Assembly (NCBI RefSeq): GCF_000026105.1 | Contig: NC_008027.1 | Coordinates: 3,362,501-3,426,500 of the forward strand | Length of the DNA stretch: 64,000 nt | Direction of reading: 5' to 3' | Source: Pseudomonas entomophila L48 | Lineage (GTDB): Bacteria; Pseudomonadota; Gammaproteobacteria; Pseudomonadales; Pseudomonadaceae | Shown: one piece after another, positions 54,484 to 63,836 of the stretch | How positions within the stretch are numbered: position 1 is the first letter of the stretch | Layout: the number at the start of each line of letters is the position of its first letter | Notes under the pieces: model-generated | What the model saw: the letters and a program-made list of their open reading frames with translations, nothing else | Databases searched by the model: none | Told to the model about the DNA's origin: nothing | Made by a program: the position numbers and the translations under genes

Positions 54484-55983
54484 ATGAACATCCTCTACGA
54501 CGAGCACATCGACGGGCCATTACCCAGCGTGGACAAGGCAGCGCTGCTGGCCGCCCTGCGCGACGCCCTGCCCGACCTGGAGATCCTCCACCGCGTCGAA
54601 GACCTCAAGCCCTACGAATGCGACGGCCTCTCGGCCTACCGCACGCTACCGCTGCTGGTGGTGCTGCCCGAACGCCTCGACCAGGTGCAGACCCTGCTGC
54701 GCCTGTGCCACCAACGCGGTGTGCCGGTGGTCGCACGCGGCGCTGGCACCGGCCTGTCCGGCGGCGCGCTGCCCCTGAGCCAGGGCATCCTGCTGGTGAT
54801 GGCGCGCTTCAACCGCATTCTCGAAATCAACCCGCAGGGCCGCTTCGCCCGCCTCCAGCCGGGTGTGCGCAACCTGGCGATCTCCCAGGCGGCGGCGCCT
54901 TTTGGCCTGTACTACGCCCCCGACCCGTCCTCGCAGATCGCCTGTTCAATCGGCGGCAATGTGGCGGAAAACGCTGGGGGCGTGCACTGCCTGAAATACG
55001 GCCTGACCGTGCACAACTTGCTCAAGGTCGAAATCCTCACGGTCGAAGGCGAACGCCTGGTGCTCGGCGGCGACACCCTGGACAGCCCAGGCTTCGACCT
55101 GCTGGCACTGTTCACCGGTTCCGAAGGTCTGCTCGGCATCGTCACCGAGGTGACCGTCAAGCTGCTGCCCAGGCCACTGGTCGCCAGGGTGTTGCTGGCC
55201 AGCTTCGACGATGTCGGCCAGGCCGGCCGGGCGGTGGCCGAGATCATCGCCGCCGGGATCATCCCCGGTGGCCTGGAGATGATGGACAACCTGGCGATCC
55301 GCGCCGCCGAGGACTTCATCCACGCCGGCTACCCGGTGGACGCCGCGGCGATCCTGCTGTGCGAGCTGGACGGCGTCGAGGCCGACGTGCAGGACGACTG
55401 TGCCCGGGTCGACGCCGTGCTGCGCGCCGCCGGCGCCCGCGAGGTGCGCCTGGCCTGCGACGAAGCCGAACGCGTGCGCTTCTGGGCCGGGCGCAAGAAC
55501 GCCTTCCCGGCGGTGGGCCGGATTTCGCCGGACTATTACTGCATGGACGGCACCATCCCTCGCCGCGAACTGCCAAAGGTGCTGCAGGGCATCGCCGCGC
55601 TCTCCAGCGAATATGGGTTGCGGGTGGCCAATGTGTTCCACGCGGGCGACGGCAACATGCACCCACTGATCCTGTTCGACGCCAACCTGCCCGGCGAGCT
55701 GGAGCGGGCCGAAGCCCTCGGTGGGCGGATCCTCGAGCTGTGCGTGGCGGTGGGCGGCAGCATCACCGGCGAACATGGCGTGGGCCGCGAGAAGATCAAC
55801 CAGATGTGCGCCCAGTTCAACGCCGATGAAATCACCCTGTTCCAGGGCGTCAAGGCAGCCTTCGACCCGCAAGGCCTGCTCAACCCCGGCAAGAACATCC
55901 CCACCCTGCACCGCTGCGCCGAGTTCGGCGCCCTGCACGTGCACCACGGGCAACTGCCCTTCCCCGACCTGGAGCGGTTCTGA
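54484..55983 (+). CDS. glcD: Glycolate oxidase FAD subunit
   Basis: A 499-aa FAD-binding subunit of glycolate oxidase, which oxidises glycolate to glyoxylate and feeds electrons to the respiratory chain. The PCMH-type FAD domain at about 40-230 contains VVARGAGTGLSGGA, YAPDPSSQIACSIGGNVAENAGG and GSEGLLGIVTEVTVKLLP. The C-terminal substrate domain ends with VANVFHAGDGNMHPLILFD, GEHGVGREK and FDPQGLLNPGKNIP. It is the first gene of glcDEFG. Its TGA overlaps the glcE ATG by one base. The usual regulator gene glcC is not next to it. Confidence 0.96.
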   Translation: MNILYDEHIDGPLPSVDKAALLAALRDALPDLEILHRVEDLKPYECDGLSAYRTLPLLVVLPERLDQVQTLLRLCHQRGVPVVARGAGTGLSGGALPLSQGILLVMARFNRILEINPQGRFARLQPGVRNLAISQAAAPFGLYYAPDPSSQIACSIGGNVAENAGGVHCLKYGLTVHNLLKVEILTVEGERLVLGGDTLDSPGFDLLALFTGSEGLLGIVTEVTVKLLPRPLVARVLLASFDDVGQAGRAVAEIIAAGIIPGGLEMMDNLAIRAAEDFIHAGYPVDAAAILLCELDGVEADVQDDCARVDAVLRAAGAREVRLACDEAERVRFWAGRKNAFPAVGRISPDYYCMDGTIPRRELPKVLQGIAALSSEYGLRVANVFHAGDGNMHPLILFDANLPGELERAEALGGRILELCVAVGGSITGEHGVGREKINQMCAQFNADEITLFQGVKAAFDPQGLLNPGKNIPTLHRCAEFGALHVHHGQLPFPDLERF

Positions 55984-57035
55984 TGAGCATGGACCGCGAC
56001 ATGGGCCAGGACCTGCTGGAGCAGGTCAACCAGGCGTTGAGTCGAGGCACCGCCCTGCGTATCCAGGGCGGCGGCAGCAAGGCCATGCTGGGCCGCCCAG
56101 TCGACGGCGAAGTCATCGACACCCGCGGCCACCGTGGAATCGTCAGCTACGACCCGACCGAGCTGGTGCTGACGGCCCGCGCCGGCACGCCGCTGCAGGA
56201 AATCGAAACTGCTTTGCAGGCAGCTGGGCAGATGCTGCCCTGCGAACCGCCGCACCTGGGGCCCCATGCCACCCTCGGCGGCATGGTCGCGGCCGGCCTT
56301 TCGGGGCCGCGCCGCCCCTGGGCCGGCGCGGTGCGCGACCAGGTGCTGGGCACGCGCTTAATCAGTGGTCACGGCAAATTGCTGCGCCTTGGGGGGGAAG
56401 TGATGAAGAACGTCGCGGGCTTCGACGTCTCGCGCCTGATGGCCGGCAGTTACGGCTGCCTCGGGCTGCTCACCGAAGTGTCGCTGAAGGTGCTGCCCCG
56501 ACCACGCGAATGCCTCAGCCTGCGCCTGCAGTTGCCAGTGCGCCAGGCCTTGGCCGAACTGAGCGAGTGGGGCCAGCAGCCATTGCCGATCAGTGCCGCC
56601 TGCCATGATGGCGAGGCGCTGCACCTGCGTCTGGAAGGTGGCGAGGGCTCGGTGCGTTCGGCCCGCGAACGCCTGGGTGGCGATGTGGTGAACAATGGTT
56701 TCTGGAGCGACCTGCGCGAACAACGCCTGGCGTTCTTCCAGGACCCGAGGCCGCTCTGGCGCCTGTCACTGCCCAACGCCACGCCCGAAATCGAGCTGCC
56801 CGGGAGGCAGTTGTTCGACTGGGGCGGTGCCCAGCGCTGGCTCAAGTCGGACGCCCCGGCACAGGTCATCCGCGCCTTGGCCGCCCAGTACGCAGGCCAT
56901 GCCACGGCCTATGCTCCCGGTGACCAAAGTGCCGCCCCGCTTCCTGCGGCATTGCTGCGCTACCACCAGGCGCTGAAACGGCAATTCGACCCCCAGGGCA
57001 TCTTCAACCCCGGGCGCCTGTACCCGGATCTGTGA
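55983..57035 (+). CDS. glcE: Glycolate oxidase FAD-binding subunit
   Basis: A 350-aa second flavin-domain subunit of glycolate oxidase. Residues 15-190 are a PCMH domain (LRIQGGGSKAMLGRP, GTPLQEIETAL, HATLGGMVAAGLSGPRRPW, MKNVAGFDVSRLMAGSYGCLG). The C-terminus ends with FDPQGIFNPGRLYPDL. Translation is coupled to glcD by start-stop overlap. The downstream glcF ATG is 9 bp away behind AGGCC. Confidence 0.95.
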   Translation: MSMDRDMGQDLLEQVNQALSRGTALRIQGGGSKAMLGRPVDGEVIDTRGHRGIVSYDPTELVLTARAGTPLQEIETALQAAGQMLPCEPPHLGPHATLGGMVAAGLSGPRRPWAGAVRDQVLGTRLISGHGKLLRLGGEVMKNVAGFDVSRLMAGSYGCLGLLTEVSLKVLPRPRECLSLRLQLPVRQALAELSEWGQQPLPISAACHDGEALHLRLEGGEGSVRSARERLGGDVVNNGFWSDLREQRLAFFQDPRPLWRLSLPNATPEIELPGRQLFDWGGAQRWLKSDAPAQVIRALAAQYAGHATAYAPGDQSAAPLPAALLRYHQALKRQFDPQGIFNPGRLYPDL

Positions 57036-57044
57036 GGCCAGGCC

Positions 57045-58277
57045 ATGCAAACCCACCTGAGCGACGCCGCCCGGCAACTGCCCCGGGGCGAAGAAGCCGA
57101 AAGCATCCTGCGCAGCTGCGTGCATTGCGGCTTCTGCACCGCCACCTGCCCCACCTACCAATTGCTGGGTGACGAGCTGGACGGGCCACGCGGGCGCATC
57201 TACCTGATCAAGCAAGTGCTCGAAGGCGCGCCGGTCACTGCCAGCACCCAGTTGCACCTGGACCGCTGCCTGAGTTGTCGCAACTGCGAGACGACCTGCC
57301 CGTCCGGCGTGAAGTACCACGACCTGCTCGACATCGGCCGCGCCGTGGTCGACCAGCAAGTGCGACGCCCCTTCGGCCAGCGTCTCTTGCGGGGAGCGCT
57401 GCGCTCGATAGTGCCACGCCCGGCCGCGTTCAAGGCCCTGCTGCGTGCCGGCCAGGCCTTGCGCCCACTGTTGCCCGCCGAGCTCAAAGCCAAGCTGCCC
57501 GCCACCGCCGCCTTGGGGCAACGTCCACCCGTGCGCCATGACCGTCGCGTGCTGCTGCTCGAAGGCTGCGTCCAGCAGGCCCTGTCGCCCAACACCAACG
57601 CCGCCGCCGCGCGCCTGCTCGACCGTCTGGGCATCAGTATCGAGCCTATCCGCGAAGCGGGCTGCTGCGGCGCGGTGGACTATCACCTGGACGCCCAGGC
57701 GCAGGGTCTGCAACGTGCCCGGAACAATATCGACGCCTGGTGGCCCGCCGTCGAGGCCGGCGCCGAAGCCATCGTGCAGACCGCCAGCGGCTGCGGCGCC
57801 TTTGTGCGCGACTACGGCCACCTGCTGGCGCAGGACCCGCGCTATGCCGCCAAGGCGGCGCGGGTCAGCGCACTGTCCCGCGACCTGGTACAGGTGCTGC
57901 AGGCCGAGCCACTGGAGCGCCTGGACCTGTGTGCCGAACAGCGCCTGGCCTTCCACTGCCCCTGTACCCTGCAACATGCCCTCAAGCTGGGTGGCGCAGT
58001 GGAAAGTCTGCTGACCCGCCTTGGTTTCCACCTCACCCCGGTGCCCCACGGCCACCTGTGCTGCGGTTCGGCGGGCACCTATTCGCTGACCCAGCCGGCC
58101 CTGTCGCGCCAACTGCGTGACAACCGCCTCGATGCCCTGGAAAGCGGCGAGCCCGAAGTCATCGCCACCGCCAATATCGGCTGCCAGCTGCACCTCGACG
58201 GCGCCGGACGCACGCCCGTTCGGCACTGGATCGAGATCGTCGAGGCAGCCCTCGCTCAGGAGGTACCCCATGCTTAG
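57045..58277 (+). CDS. glcF: Glycolate oxidase iron-sulfur subunit
   Basis: A 410-aa electron-transfer subunit. Two 4Fe-4S motifs, CVHCGFCTATCPTY (about 25-38) and CLSCRNCETTCPSG (about 76-89), are followed by two CCG cysteine-rich domains (EAGCCGAVDYHL and GHLCCGSAGTYSL) that bind a further cluster and quinone-side partners. Its last 8 bp overlap glcG, so translation is coupled. Confidence 0.96.
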   Translation: MQTHLSDAARQLPRGEEAESILRSCVHCGFCTATCPTYQLLGDELDGPRGRIYLIKQVLEGAPVTASTQLHLDRCLSCRNCETTCPSGVKYHDLLDIGRAVVDQQVRRPFGQRLLRGALRSIVPRPAAFKALLRAGQALRPLLPAELKAKLPATAALGQRPPVRHDRRVLLLEGCVQQALSPNTNAAAARLLDRLGISIEPIREAGCCGAVDYHLDAQAQGLQRARNNIDAWWPAVEAGAEAIVQTASGCGAFVRDYGHLLAQDPRYAAKAARVSALSRDLVQVLQAEPLERLDLCAEQRLAFHCPCTLQHALKLGGAVESLLTRLGFHLTPVPHGHLCCGSAGTYSLTQPALSRQLRDNRLDALESGEPEVIATANIGCQLHLDGAGRTPVRHWIEIVEAALAQEVPHA

Positions 58278-58668
58278 CAAGTCAGTGCTCGGCCAGGCGG
58301 ATGTCGCCCGCCTGCTGGTAGCCGCCCGCCACGAAGCCCAGGCCCAGCAGTGGCCGGTGACCATCGCCATCGTCGACGATGGCGGCCACCCCCTGGCGCT
58401 GGAGCGCCTGGACGGTTGCGCGCCGGCCAGCGCCTATATCGCAGTGGAGAAGGCCCGCAGCGCCGCCCTTGGGCGACGCGAGACCCGTGATTACGAGCAG
58501 ATGGTCAATGGTGGGCGCACGGCATTCGTCACCGCGCCGCTGCTCACCAGCCTGGAAGGCGGCGTGCCGCTGCGGGTGGATGGCCAGGTGGTGGGGGCGA
58601 TCGGGGTGTCCGGGGTCAGGCCCGAGCAGGACGCGCAGGTGGCCATGGCAGGTGCTGCAGCGCTGTAA
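58270..58668 (+). CDS. glcG: GlcG/HbpS-family protein of the glycolate operon
   Basis: A 132-aa GlcG (DUF336) family protein. The typical pattern is VTIAIVDDGGHPLALERLDG near residues 26-45, then AYIAVEKARSAALGRRE and GGVPLRVDGQVVGAIGVSG. The ATG lies inside the end of glcF (CATGCTTAG). It is conserved as the fourth gene of glc operons, but its biochemical role is not established. A related fold binds haem in HbpS. A truncated REP follows. Confidence 0.9.
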   Translation: MLSKSVLGQADVARLLVAARHEAQAQQWPVTIAIVDDGGHPLALERLDGCAPASAYIAVEKARSAALGRRETRDYEQMVNGGRTAFVTAPLLTSLEGGVPLRVDGQVVGAIGVSGVRPEQDAQVAMAGAAAL

Positions 58669-58678
58669 ACACTGCACC

Positions 58679-58747
58679 TGTAGGAGCGGCTTTAGCCGCG
58701 ATGCGGGCAACGTGGTGTATGGCACCGGCGTTGCCGGTGATCGCGCC
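58679..58747. repeat. REP with degraded right arm
   Basis: TGTAGGAGCGGCTTTAGCCGCGATGCG forms an intact left REP. On the right only GGTGATCGCG remains before the next gene's 3' end. Confidence 0.75.
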
Positions 58748-58773
58748 AAGTCAATGTGTCATGTTGTGTTGAC

Positions 58774-59355
58774 TCAATCCCCCTGGTCGATCACCAGCGG
58801 CTCGCCGATCGCATAGAAATGCCCACCCGCCACATAATGCAGGCTGCGCCACTCAGGGGCGGCATGCTCGTATGCCCAGTGCCCGTCGCGGAACACCCGG
58901 TCATCGGCCCAGGCCGCGACCACTTCGCCAATGAACAGGTCATAGACCTGCTGGTTGTGCGGCTCTTCGATTACCCGGCACATCAGCCAGGCCGAGCAGC
59001 CATTGACCAACGGTGCCGGGTAGCCCTCGACCCGGGCCAGCCCGACACCCAAACGCGCCAGCTTGTCGGGCTGATCGAGCAGGCTATGGTTACCCACCTG
59101 GTGCGTGAGCCGGGCCTGCGCGGCGTTGGGCACCTGCAGCACGAACCAGCCGCTGCCCTCCACCAGTTGGCGGGTGCGGGTGGCCTTGTCGAGGACCACG
59201 GTCACCTTGGGCGGGTCGAAATCCAGGGCGCAGGCCCAGGCGGCGGCCATGACGTTGTCGACACCGCCGTGGCTGGCCGAGACCAGCACGGTCGGCCCAT
59301 GGTTGAGCAAGCGGTAGGCCTTTTTCAGGTCGACGGGCTGGAAGTGGCTGTTCAT
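58774..59355 (-). CDS. Flavin reductase-like domain protein
   Basis: A 193-aa cytoplasmic FMN-binding split-barrel protein. GPTVLVSASHGGVDNVMAAAW near residues 17-37 and FDPPKVTVVLDKATRTRQLV are the flavin-site segments. VQVPN-type strand residues, VNGCSAWLMCRV and YDLFIGEVVAAW follow, as in NAD(P)H:flavin oxidoreductases. GAGG lies 8 nt before ATG 59355. It is a single gene; the partner monooxygenase, if any, is not in the neighbourhood. Confidence 0.9.
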   Translation of the reverse strand: MNSHFQPVDLKKAYRLLNHGPTVLVSASHGGVDNVMAAAWACALDFDPPKVTVVLDKATRTRQLVEGSGWFVLQVPNAAQARLTHQVGNHSLLDQPDKLARLGVGLARVEGYPAPLVNGCSAWLMCRVIEEPHNQQVYDLFIGEVVAAWADDRVFRDGHWAYEHAAPEWRSLHYVAGGHFYAIGEPLVIDQGD

Positions 59356-59601
59356 GGGGCTGACCTCGGCAATGTGCAACAGCGAAAGTGCGATTGTGCA
59401 GCACACCCGTACCTGGCCACCAGCGTCGTGCCGAGCTGACGCGGATCAAGGCGTCGACCACATGCCTGCTTGTAATTTAGGAAACTTCCTACTGCGATCA
59501 CGGACGCTTCGTAATTGCCGCCCCCCATGGGCGACACCATCATCCGACCTGGAGACGTTACGGCCAGCCGATGGCCAGCCCTTTCCAGACGAGGCCAGAC
59601 C

Positions 59602-59940
59602 ATGCCCAGACACGACCAGCCCACCCGCGAACTGCGCCACACCCTACGCCAGCTCATGGCCCACGAAGTCAGCAACCCCGACGACAACCCGCACCTGTCC
59701 GGTGTGCGCTTCTTCTGCGCCACCGATGAACACACCCGGCAACTGATCGAGCGCGTCGAACTGCTGGCCAGCGAGGCCTTCTTCGACCCCCATGGCCGCG
59801 CCATCCCGGCACGCATGCGCGACGCCGCGGTCGATGGCGTATGCATCAGGCAGAAGCGCAAGGCACCCGCCGACGAAACGGTGATTCGCATCGCCCTGCC
59901 ACAGAAGGGCTACATCACCGTCAGCGCCGCCAGGTTCTGA
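59602..59940 (+). CDS. Conserved-looking hypothetical protein (112 aa)
   Basis: Not recognised. ATG 59602 follows GAGG by 7 nt. The 112-residue product is hydrophilic and slightly basic. It has a helical first half (RELRHTLRQLMAHEVSNPDD, QLIERVELLASEAFF) and a beta-rich end (ETVIRIALPQKGYITVSAARF). There are two cysteines and no signal peptide or membrane segment. Codon usage is normal for the window, which supports a real gene. Confidence 0.7.
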   Translation: MPRHDQPTRELRHTLRQLMAHEVSNPDDNPHLSGVRFFCATDEHTRQLIERVELLASEAFFDPHGRAIPARMRDAAVDGVCIRQKRKAPADETVIRIALPQKGYITVSAARF

Positions 59941-60013
59941 TCACGCGACCCTCTTGCGGCTTGCGCCGTGAACCCCGAAGCTTGGACATCCCCGCGCTTC
60001 GGACCCACCCCCG

Positions 60014-61447
60014 ATGGAACTGCATATCCGCCTCGAAGGCCGCAAAGGCCTTGCCGACCAGCTTTACCAGCAACTGCGTGCCGGCATCGACAGTGGCCAC
60101 CTGGCCGCCGGCACGCAGTTGCCGCCCACACGCCTGCTGGCCGAGCAACTGGGTGTCTCGCGCAAGACCGTGGCCGAAGCCTATTCACGGCTGACCTACG
60201 ACAACCTGCTCAGCGGCGTGGTCGGCCGCGGCACCTTCATCACCCCACACCAGTCCATTCGCCCGAGCGACGCCGAAGCCGTCCCCCTGGCTGCCGTAGG
60301 CTCACTCGAGCGCTGGCGCCAGCGCGCCACGGTGCTGGGCCGCCGGGCACTGGAGGCCCCGTCGCGCTACGACTTCGTCGGCGGTGCGTCGAGCAAGGCA
60401 CAGTTCCCGTACGACCAGTGGCGCAGCTGCATGCAGTACGCGCTGCGCCGCAGCCAGCGCCATACCGAACGCCACTTCTCCCCTCAAGGGCTGCCCGAAC
60501 TGCGCGAGGCCATCGCCCACCACATCGCCTTCACCCGCGGCGTGCATTGCAGCGCCGCCGACGTGATGGTGTGCAATGGCGCCCAGCAGGCCCTGGACCT
60601 GATCGCCCGGGTCCTGGTGGAGCCTGGTTGCAAGGTAGCGATGGAAGACCCGGGCTACCCGCCGGCGCGCCAGCTGTTCCTGGCCCTGGGCGCCCGCCTG
60701 CAGTCGGTGCCGGTGGATGATGAAGGCCTGTGCGTCGACCAGATCGAGGACGGCACGCAACTGATCTACGTCACCCCGTCGCACCAGTTCCCGCTGGGCA
60801 TGCCCATGGGTGAACGACGGCGCCAGGATTTGCTGGCCCGGGCCGCCGAACTGGGCGCGCTGATCATCGAGGACGACTACGACTGCGAGTTCCGCTACCA
60901 GGGCCCGGCCGCCGAAGCCTTGCAACGCATGGACCGGCACGGCCTGGTAGCCTATGTCGGCACCTTCTCCAAGACCTTGCTGCCGGAGCTGCGCCTGGGC
61001 TATGCCGTGCTGCCGCCCGCCGTGCTGCAAGCCGCCTGCGTGGCCAAGCACCTGACCGACTGGCATAGCCCGAGCCTGCAACAGTGGGCCCTGGCCCGGT
61101 TCATCGACGAGGGCCACCTGAACAAGCACATCCGCCGCTGCCACGAGATCTACAGCGCCCGCCGCGAGCGGATCCTCGCCCGCCTGGGCGACGACCTGGC
61201 GCCGTGGTTCAGCGCCGTCCCCGCCAGCGCCGGCTTTCACCTGAGCGCCCTGGCCAGCCCCGGCGTGGACGTCGAGCTGCTGGTCAACCTGGCACGCAAG
61301 GTGGAAGTGGGGATCTACTCGCTGGCGCCGTTCTTCAGCGAAGCCCCGGTGCGCCCGGGGCTGCTGCTGGGCTTTGGCGCCATCGAGCTGCTGGATATCG
61401 ACCCGGCGCTGGATCGGGTGCGCGACACCTTGCAGCGCCTCAGTTGA
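60014..61447 (+). CDS. MocR-family regulator (GntR HTH plus aminotransferase domain)
   Basis: A 477-aa PLP-dependent transcription factor. The winged-helix GntR domain occupies residues 1-80 (LADQLYQQLRAGIDSGHLAAG, RLLAEQLGVSRKTVAEAY). A linker leads to a fold-type-I aminotransferase-like domain from about 115. PLP contacts are IIEDDYDCEFRY near 288 and the Schiff-base lysine in GTFSKTLLPELRLGY near 322. It belongs to the MocR/PdxR family, which controls pyridoxal, GABA, taurine or transport genes. Its 3' end overlaps the convergent CynX-type transporter gene by 8 bp, but the target is not evident. Confidence 0.93.
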   Translation: MELHIRLEGRKGLADQLYQQLRAGIDSGHLAAGTQLPPTRLLAEQLGVSRKTVAEAYSRLTYDNLLSGVVGRGTFITPHQSIRPSDAEAVPLAAVGSLERWRQRATVLGRRALEAPSRYDFVGGASSKAQFPYDQWRSCMQYALRRSQRHTERHFSPQGLPELREAIAHHIAFTRGVHCSAADVMVCNGAQQALDLIARVLVEPGCKVAMEDPGYPPARQLFLALGARLQSVPVDDEGLCVDQIEDGTQLIYVTPSHQFPLGMPMGERRRQDLLARAAELGALIIEDDYDCEFRYQGPAAEALQRMDRHGLVAYVGTFSKTLLPELRLGYAVLPPAVLQAACVAKHLTDWHSPSLQQWALARFIDEGHLNKHIRRCHEIYSARRERILARLGDDLAPWFSAVPASAGFHLSALASPGVDVELLVNLARKVEVGIYSLAPFFSEAPVRPGLLLGFGAIELLDIDPALDRVRDTLQRLS

Positions 61448-62636
61448 CCGCTGTCACCGTGCCCGCCCCGTCAGCGCGAGCGATGGCCCTGGCGTAACCA
61501 CGCGGGGCGAAGCGCGCGGTCACCAGCAGCATGGCCAGCACGGTGCAGGTGAGCAGGGTCCAGGACGCCTGGAAATCGCCACTGACGTCCCGCAGCCAGC
61601 CGGTGATGTACGGCACGATGCCAGTGACGATGAACCCCACACCCTGCACGAAGGCCGCCAGGCTGCCCGCCTCGGCCGGCGTGCGCAGGTGTTCCAGGGT
61701 CAACGTGAGGCTCAGGCTGAAGCACGCCCCCAGGCCCAGCCCGATCATCGCCACCCACAGGCCCATGGCGCTGGCGGGCGCCAGCAACAGCCCCAGGAAG
61801 CCACACAACTGGATCACCAGCGCCAGCCAAAGCCCCGGCCGGCGATCGACCAGACGGCGCAGCAGCAAAGGCAAGCCCAGCGCGCCGACGACCTGGAAAA
61901 TCGTCATCAACCCCACCAGCTCGCCGCCGCCTTGGGCCGTACCGCCATGTTCCAAGTGATAGGCCGGCAACCAGGCCACCATGCTGGTGTAGCCGCCGTT
62001 GATCAGGCCGAAGTACAACGCCAGCAGCCAAGCGCGGCGGTTGCCGAACCAGTGCCCGCCAGCGCCCCCGGCCAGCGCGGGAGCCTCCTGGCGGGGGCGC
62101 AGCGCGATCCAGGCCAGCAGCGCCAGCACGGCGGGCAATGCCCAGACCCCCAGGCCTGCCTGCCAATGCCCGAAATGCGCACTGATGCCTGGGCCAAGCA
62201 CCGCCGCCAGGCCGCCACCGCTCATCAACGCCGCCGAATACAGGCCCATGGTCGCCGCCAGGCGGGTGGGGAACCAGCGGTTCACCAGGCCCGGCATCAT
62301 GCTCTGGACCACGGCCACCCCCAGGCCGGCGACCACGGCGCTGGCGATCAGCGCCCAGGCGCTGTCCAGCTGCAGGCGCCACAGGCAGGCGACGGCGATG
62401 GCCGCGAGGCCCGCGAGCATGCCGCCATGTTCGCTCAGCCAACGCCGCAGCCAGGGTTGCAGCAACGGTACCAAGCCCATGCACAGCACCGGCAGCGCGG
62501 TCAGCAGGGCCGCCTGCTGGTAGCCCAGGCCCGTGCCCTGGCGCATGGGTTCGAGCAACGGGCCGATGCTGGTGAGGATCGGCCGCAGGTTCAGCGCCAG
62601 CAGCATGACCAGCACCAGGTTCAGTGCCGCTCTCAT
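61440..62636 (-). CDS. MFS transporter, CynX/NimT family
   Basis: A 398-aa major-facilitator protein with about 12 hydrophobic segments. The CynX-type start is LVLVMLLALNLRPILTSIGP, with GLGVAVVQSMMPGLVNRWFP near 105 and GLINGGYTSMVAWLPAYH near 220. The start at 62636 overlaps the upstream deaminase stop (ATGA), so the two genes form an operon. Family members export or import cyanate, 2-nitroimidazole and other small compounds. Coupling to a nucleoside deaminase suggests a purine- or pyrimidine-related substrate, which is inference. Confidence 0.92.
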   Translation of the reverse strand: MRAALNLVLVMLLALNLRPILTSIGPLLEPMRQGTGLGYQQAALLTALPVLCMGLVPLLQPWLRRWLSEHGGMLAGLAAIAVACLWRLQLDSAWALIASAVVAGLGVAVVQSMMPGLVNRWFPTRLAATMGLYSAALMSGGGLAAVLGPGISAHFGHWQAGLGVWALPAVLALLAWIALRPRQEAPALAGGAGGHWFGNRRAWLLALYFGLINGGYTSMVAWLPAYHLEHGGTAQGGGELVGLMTIFQVVGALGLPLLLRRLVDRRPGLWLALVIQLCGFLGLLLAPASAMGLWVAMIGLGLGACFSLSLTLTLEHLRTPAEAGSLAAFVQGVGFIVTGIVPYITGWLRDVSGDFQASWTLLTCTVLAMLLVTARFAPRGYARAIARADGAGTVTAVN

Positions 62637-63091
62637 ACCTGGCCAGCCTGTTTCCACTCAAGGTACAGGCCGGTTTCGCCTGCCGGCTTTAGTGGCCGCA
62701 GCGGCAGGCTCTGCTGCTGTGGCGGGCGCGCCATCTGCGCATAGATGGCGGCGGTGGACAGCCCGTAGGGCTCGCCCTCCTCGTTGTCGTAGGCGAACCA
62801 GGCGCGCTCGATGCCGCACAGGTGCATCGCCGCCAGGCACATCGGGCACGGGTGGCCGCTGGCGTAGATTTCAGCGCCGTCCAGGCGTGCCCGCCCCAGA
62901 ACCTCGGACGCCTGGCGGATCGCCTGCATCTCGGCGTGGCGGGTGGGGTCCTGGGTGCTGTGGATCTCGTTGACGGCGCGGGCGATCACCCGGCCCTGGT
63001 ACACCAGCACGGCACCGAAGGGGCGGCCGCCGGCCTGGATGTTGGCGCGGGCCAGGTCGAGTGCCTCGCGCATGTAGGTTTCTGCGGACAT
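62633..63091 (-). CDS. Nucleoside deaminase (CDA superfamily)
   Basis: A 152-aa zinc-dependent deaminase of the guanine/cytosine/tRNA-adenosine deaminase type. The zinc ligands and catalytic Glu are HAEMQAI near residue 54 and PCPMCLAAM near 82. GGRPFGAVLVYQG is the substrate-side strand. The start at 63091 has GGAG 9 nt ahead. The overall pattern (PFGAV, then HAE, then a C-terminal tail with YGLSTAAIYAQM) is closest to guanine deaminase-like proteins. It is the first gene of a two-gene operon with the CynX-type transporter. Confidence 0.9.
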   Translation of the reverse strand: MSAETYMREALDLARANIQAGGRPFGAVLVYQGRVIARAVNEIHSTQDPTRHAEMQAIRQASEVLGRARLDGAEIYASGHPCPMCLAAMHLCGIERAWFAYDNEEGEPYGLSTAAIYAQMARPPQQQSLPLRPLKPAGETGLYLEWKQAGQV

Positions 63092-63283
63092 GTATCGGTT
63101 CTCCGGTATTGACCCGGGCATTATCCCGGCCGCGGCGCACAGGCTGAAATGAAGAGATTGGATGCAGGTCAGTGGCCACCTGAATGTGCGGATTGGCCTC
63201 CTGGCAAAGCGCGGGATTGGCTATTCGGCGGCGGCAGCGGTGGCGCTAAGGTAGCGCCATCCCCACTCACTTGGAGAAACACC

Positions 63284-63721
63284 ATGCACGACCGTATCGA
63301 ATGGGCCAAGCACGCCCCTGAAGCCTACAAAGCCATGGTCGGCCTCGAACAGGCGCTGATCAACTCGGGCCTGGAACACTCGCTGCTTGAACTGGTGCGC
63401 CTGCGCGCCTCGCAGATCAACGGTTGCGCCTACTGCGTCAACCTGCATGCCAACGATGCGCGCAAGGCCGGTGAAACCGAAGCCCGCCTGCAAACCCTGA
63501 GCGTGTGGCGGGAAACCCGCTACTTCACCCCACGCGAGCGTGCCGCGCTGGCTTGGCTGGAAAGCCTGACCCGCCTGCCCGAGCGTGGCGCGCCGCAGCC
63601 TGAATATGAAGCGCTGCTGGAGCACTTCGAGCCCAAGGAAGTGGCCAACCTGACCCTGGCCATCGCCACCATCAACGCCTGGAACCGCTTTGGCGTGGGC
63701 TTTGCGATGGTCCCGGCCTGA
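63284..63721 (+). CDS. Carboxymuconolactone decarboxylase/AhpD-family protein
   Basis: A 145-aa protein of the AhpD-like alkylhydroperoxidase family. The redox CxxC lies in INGCAYCVNLHANDARKAGE near residues 47-66, with the conserved His a few residues on. The C-terminal NLTLAIATINAWNRFGVGF is typical. TTGGAG precedes the ATG by 9 nt. Members act as peroxidase-type disulfide reductases, but most small paralogues are uncharacterised. Confidence 0.92.
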   Translation: MHDRIEWAKHAPEAYKAMVGLEQALINSGLEHSLLELVRLRASQINGCAYCVNLHANDARKAGETEARLQTLSVWRETRYFTPRERAALAWLESLTRLPERGAPQPEYEALLEHFEPKEVANLTLAIATINAWNRFGVGFAMVPA

Positions 63722-63749
63722 TCGTGCCCCGTTGATCGGGTGCGACCTC

Positions 63750-63825
63750 CGTAGGAGCGGCTTCAGCCGCGATCACCCGCAAAGCGGGTGCCAGGCACCG
63801 CATCGCGGCTAAAGCCGCTCCTACA
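63750..63825. repeat. REP inverted pair
   Basis: GTAGGAGCGGCTTCAGCCGCGATC and the complementary GCGGCTAAAGCCGCTCCTACA flank CACCCGCAAAGCGGGTG. It lies between convergent genes. Confidence 0.9.
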
Positions 63826-63836
63826 ACAGAAACGGT

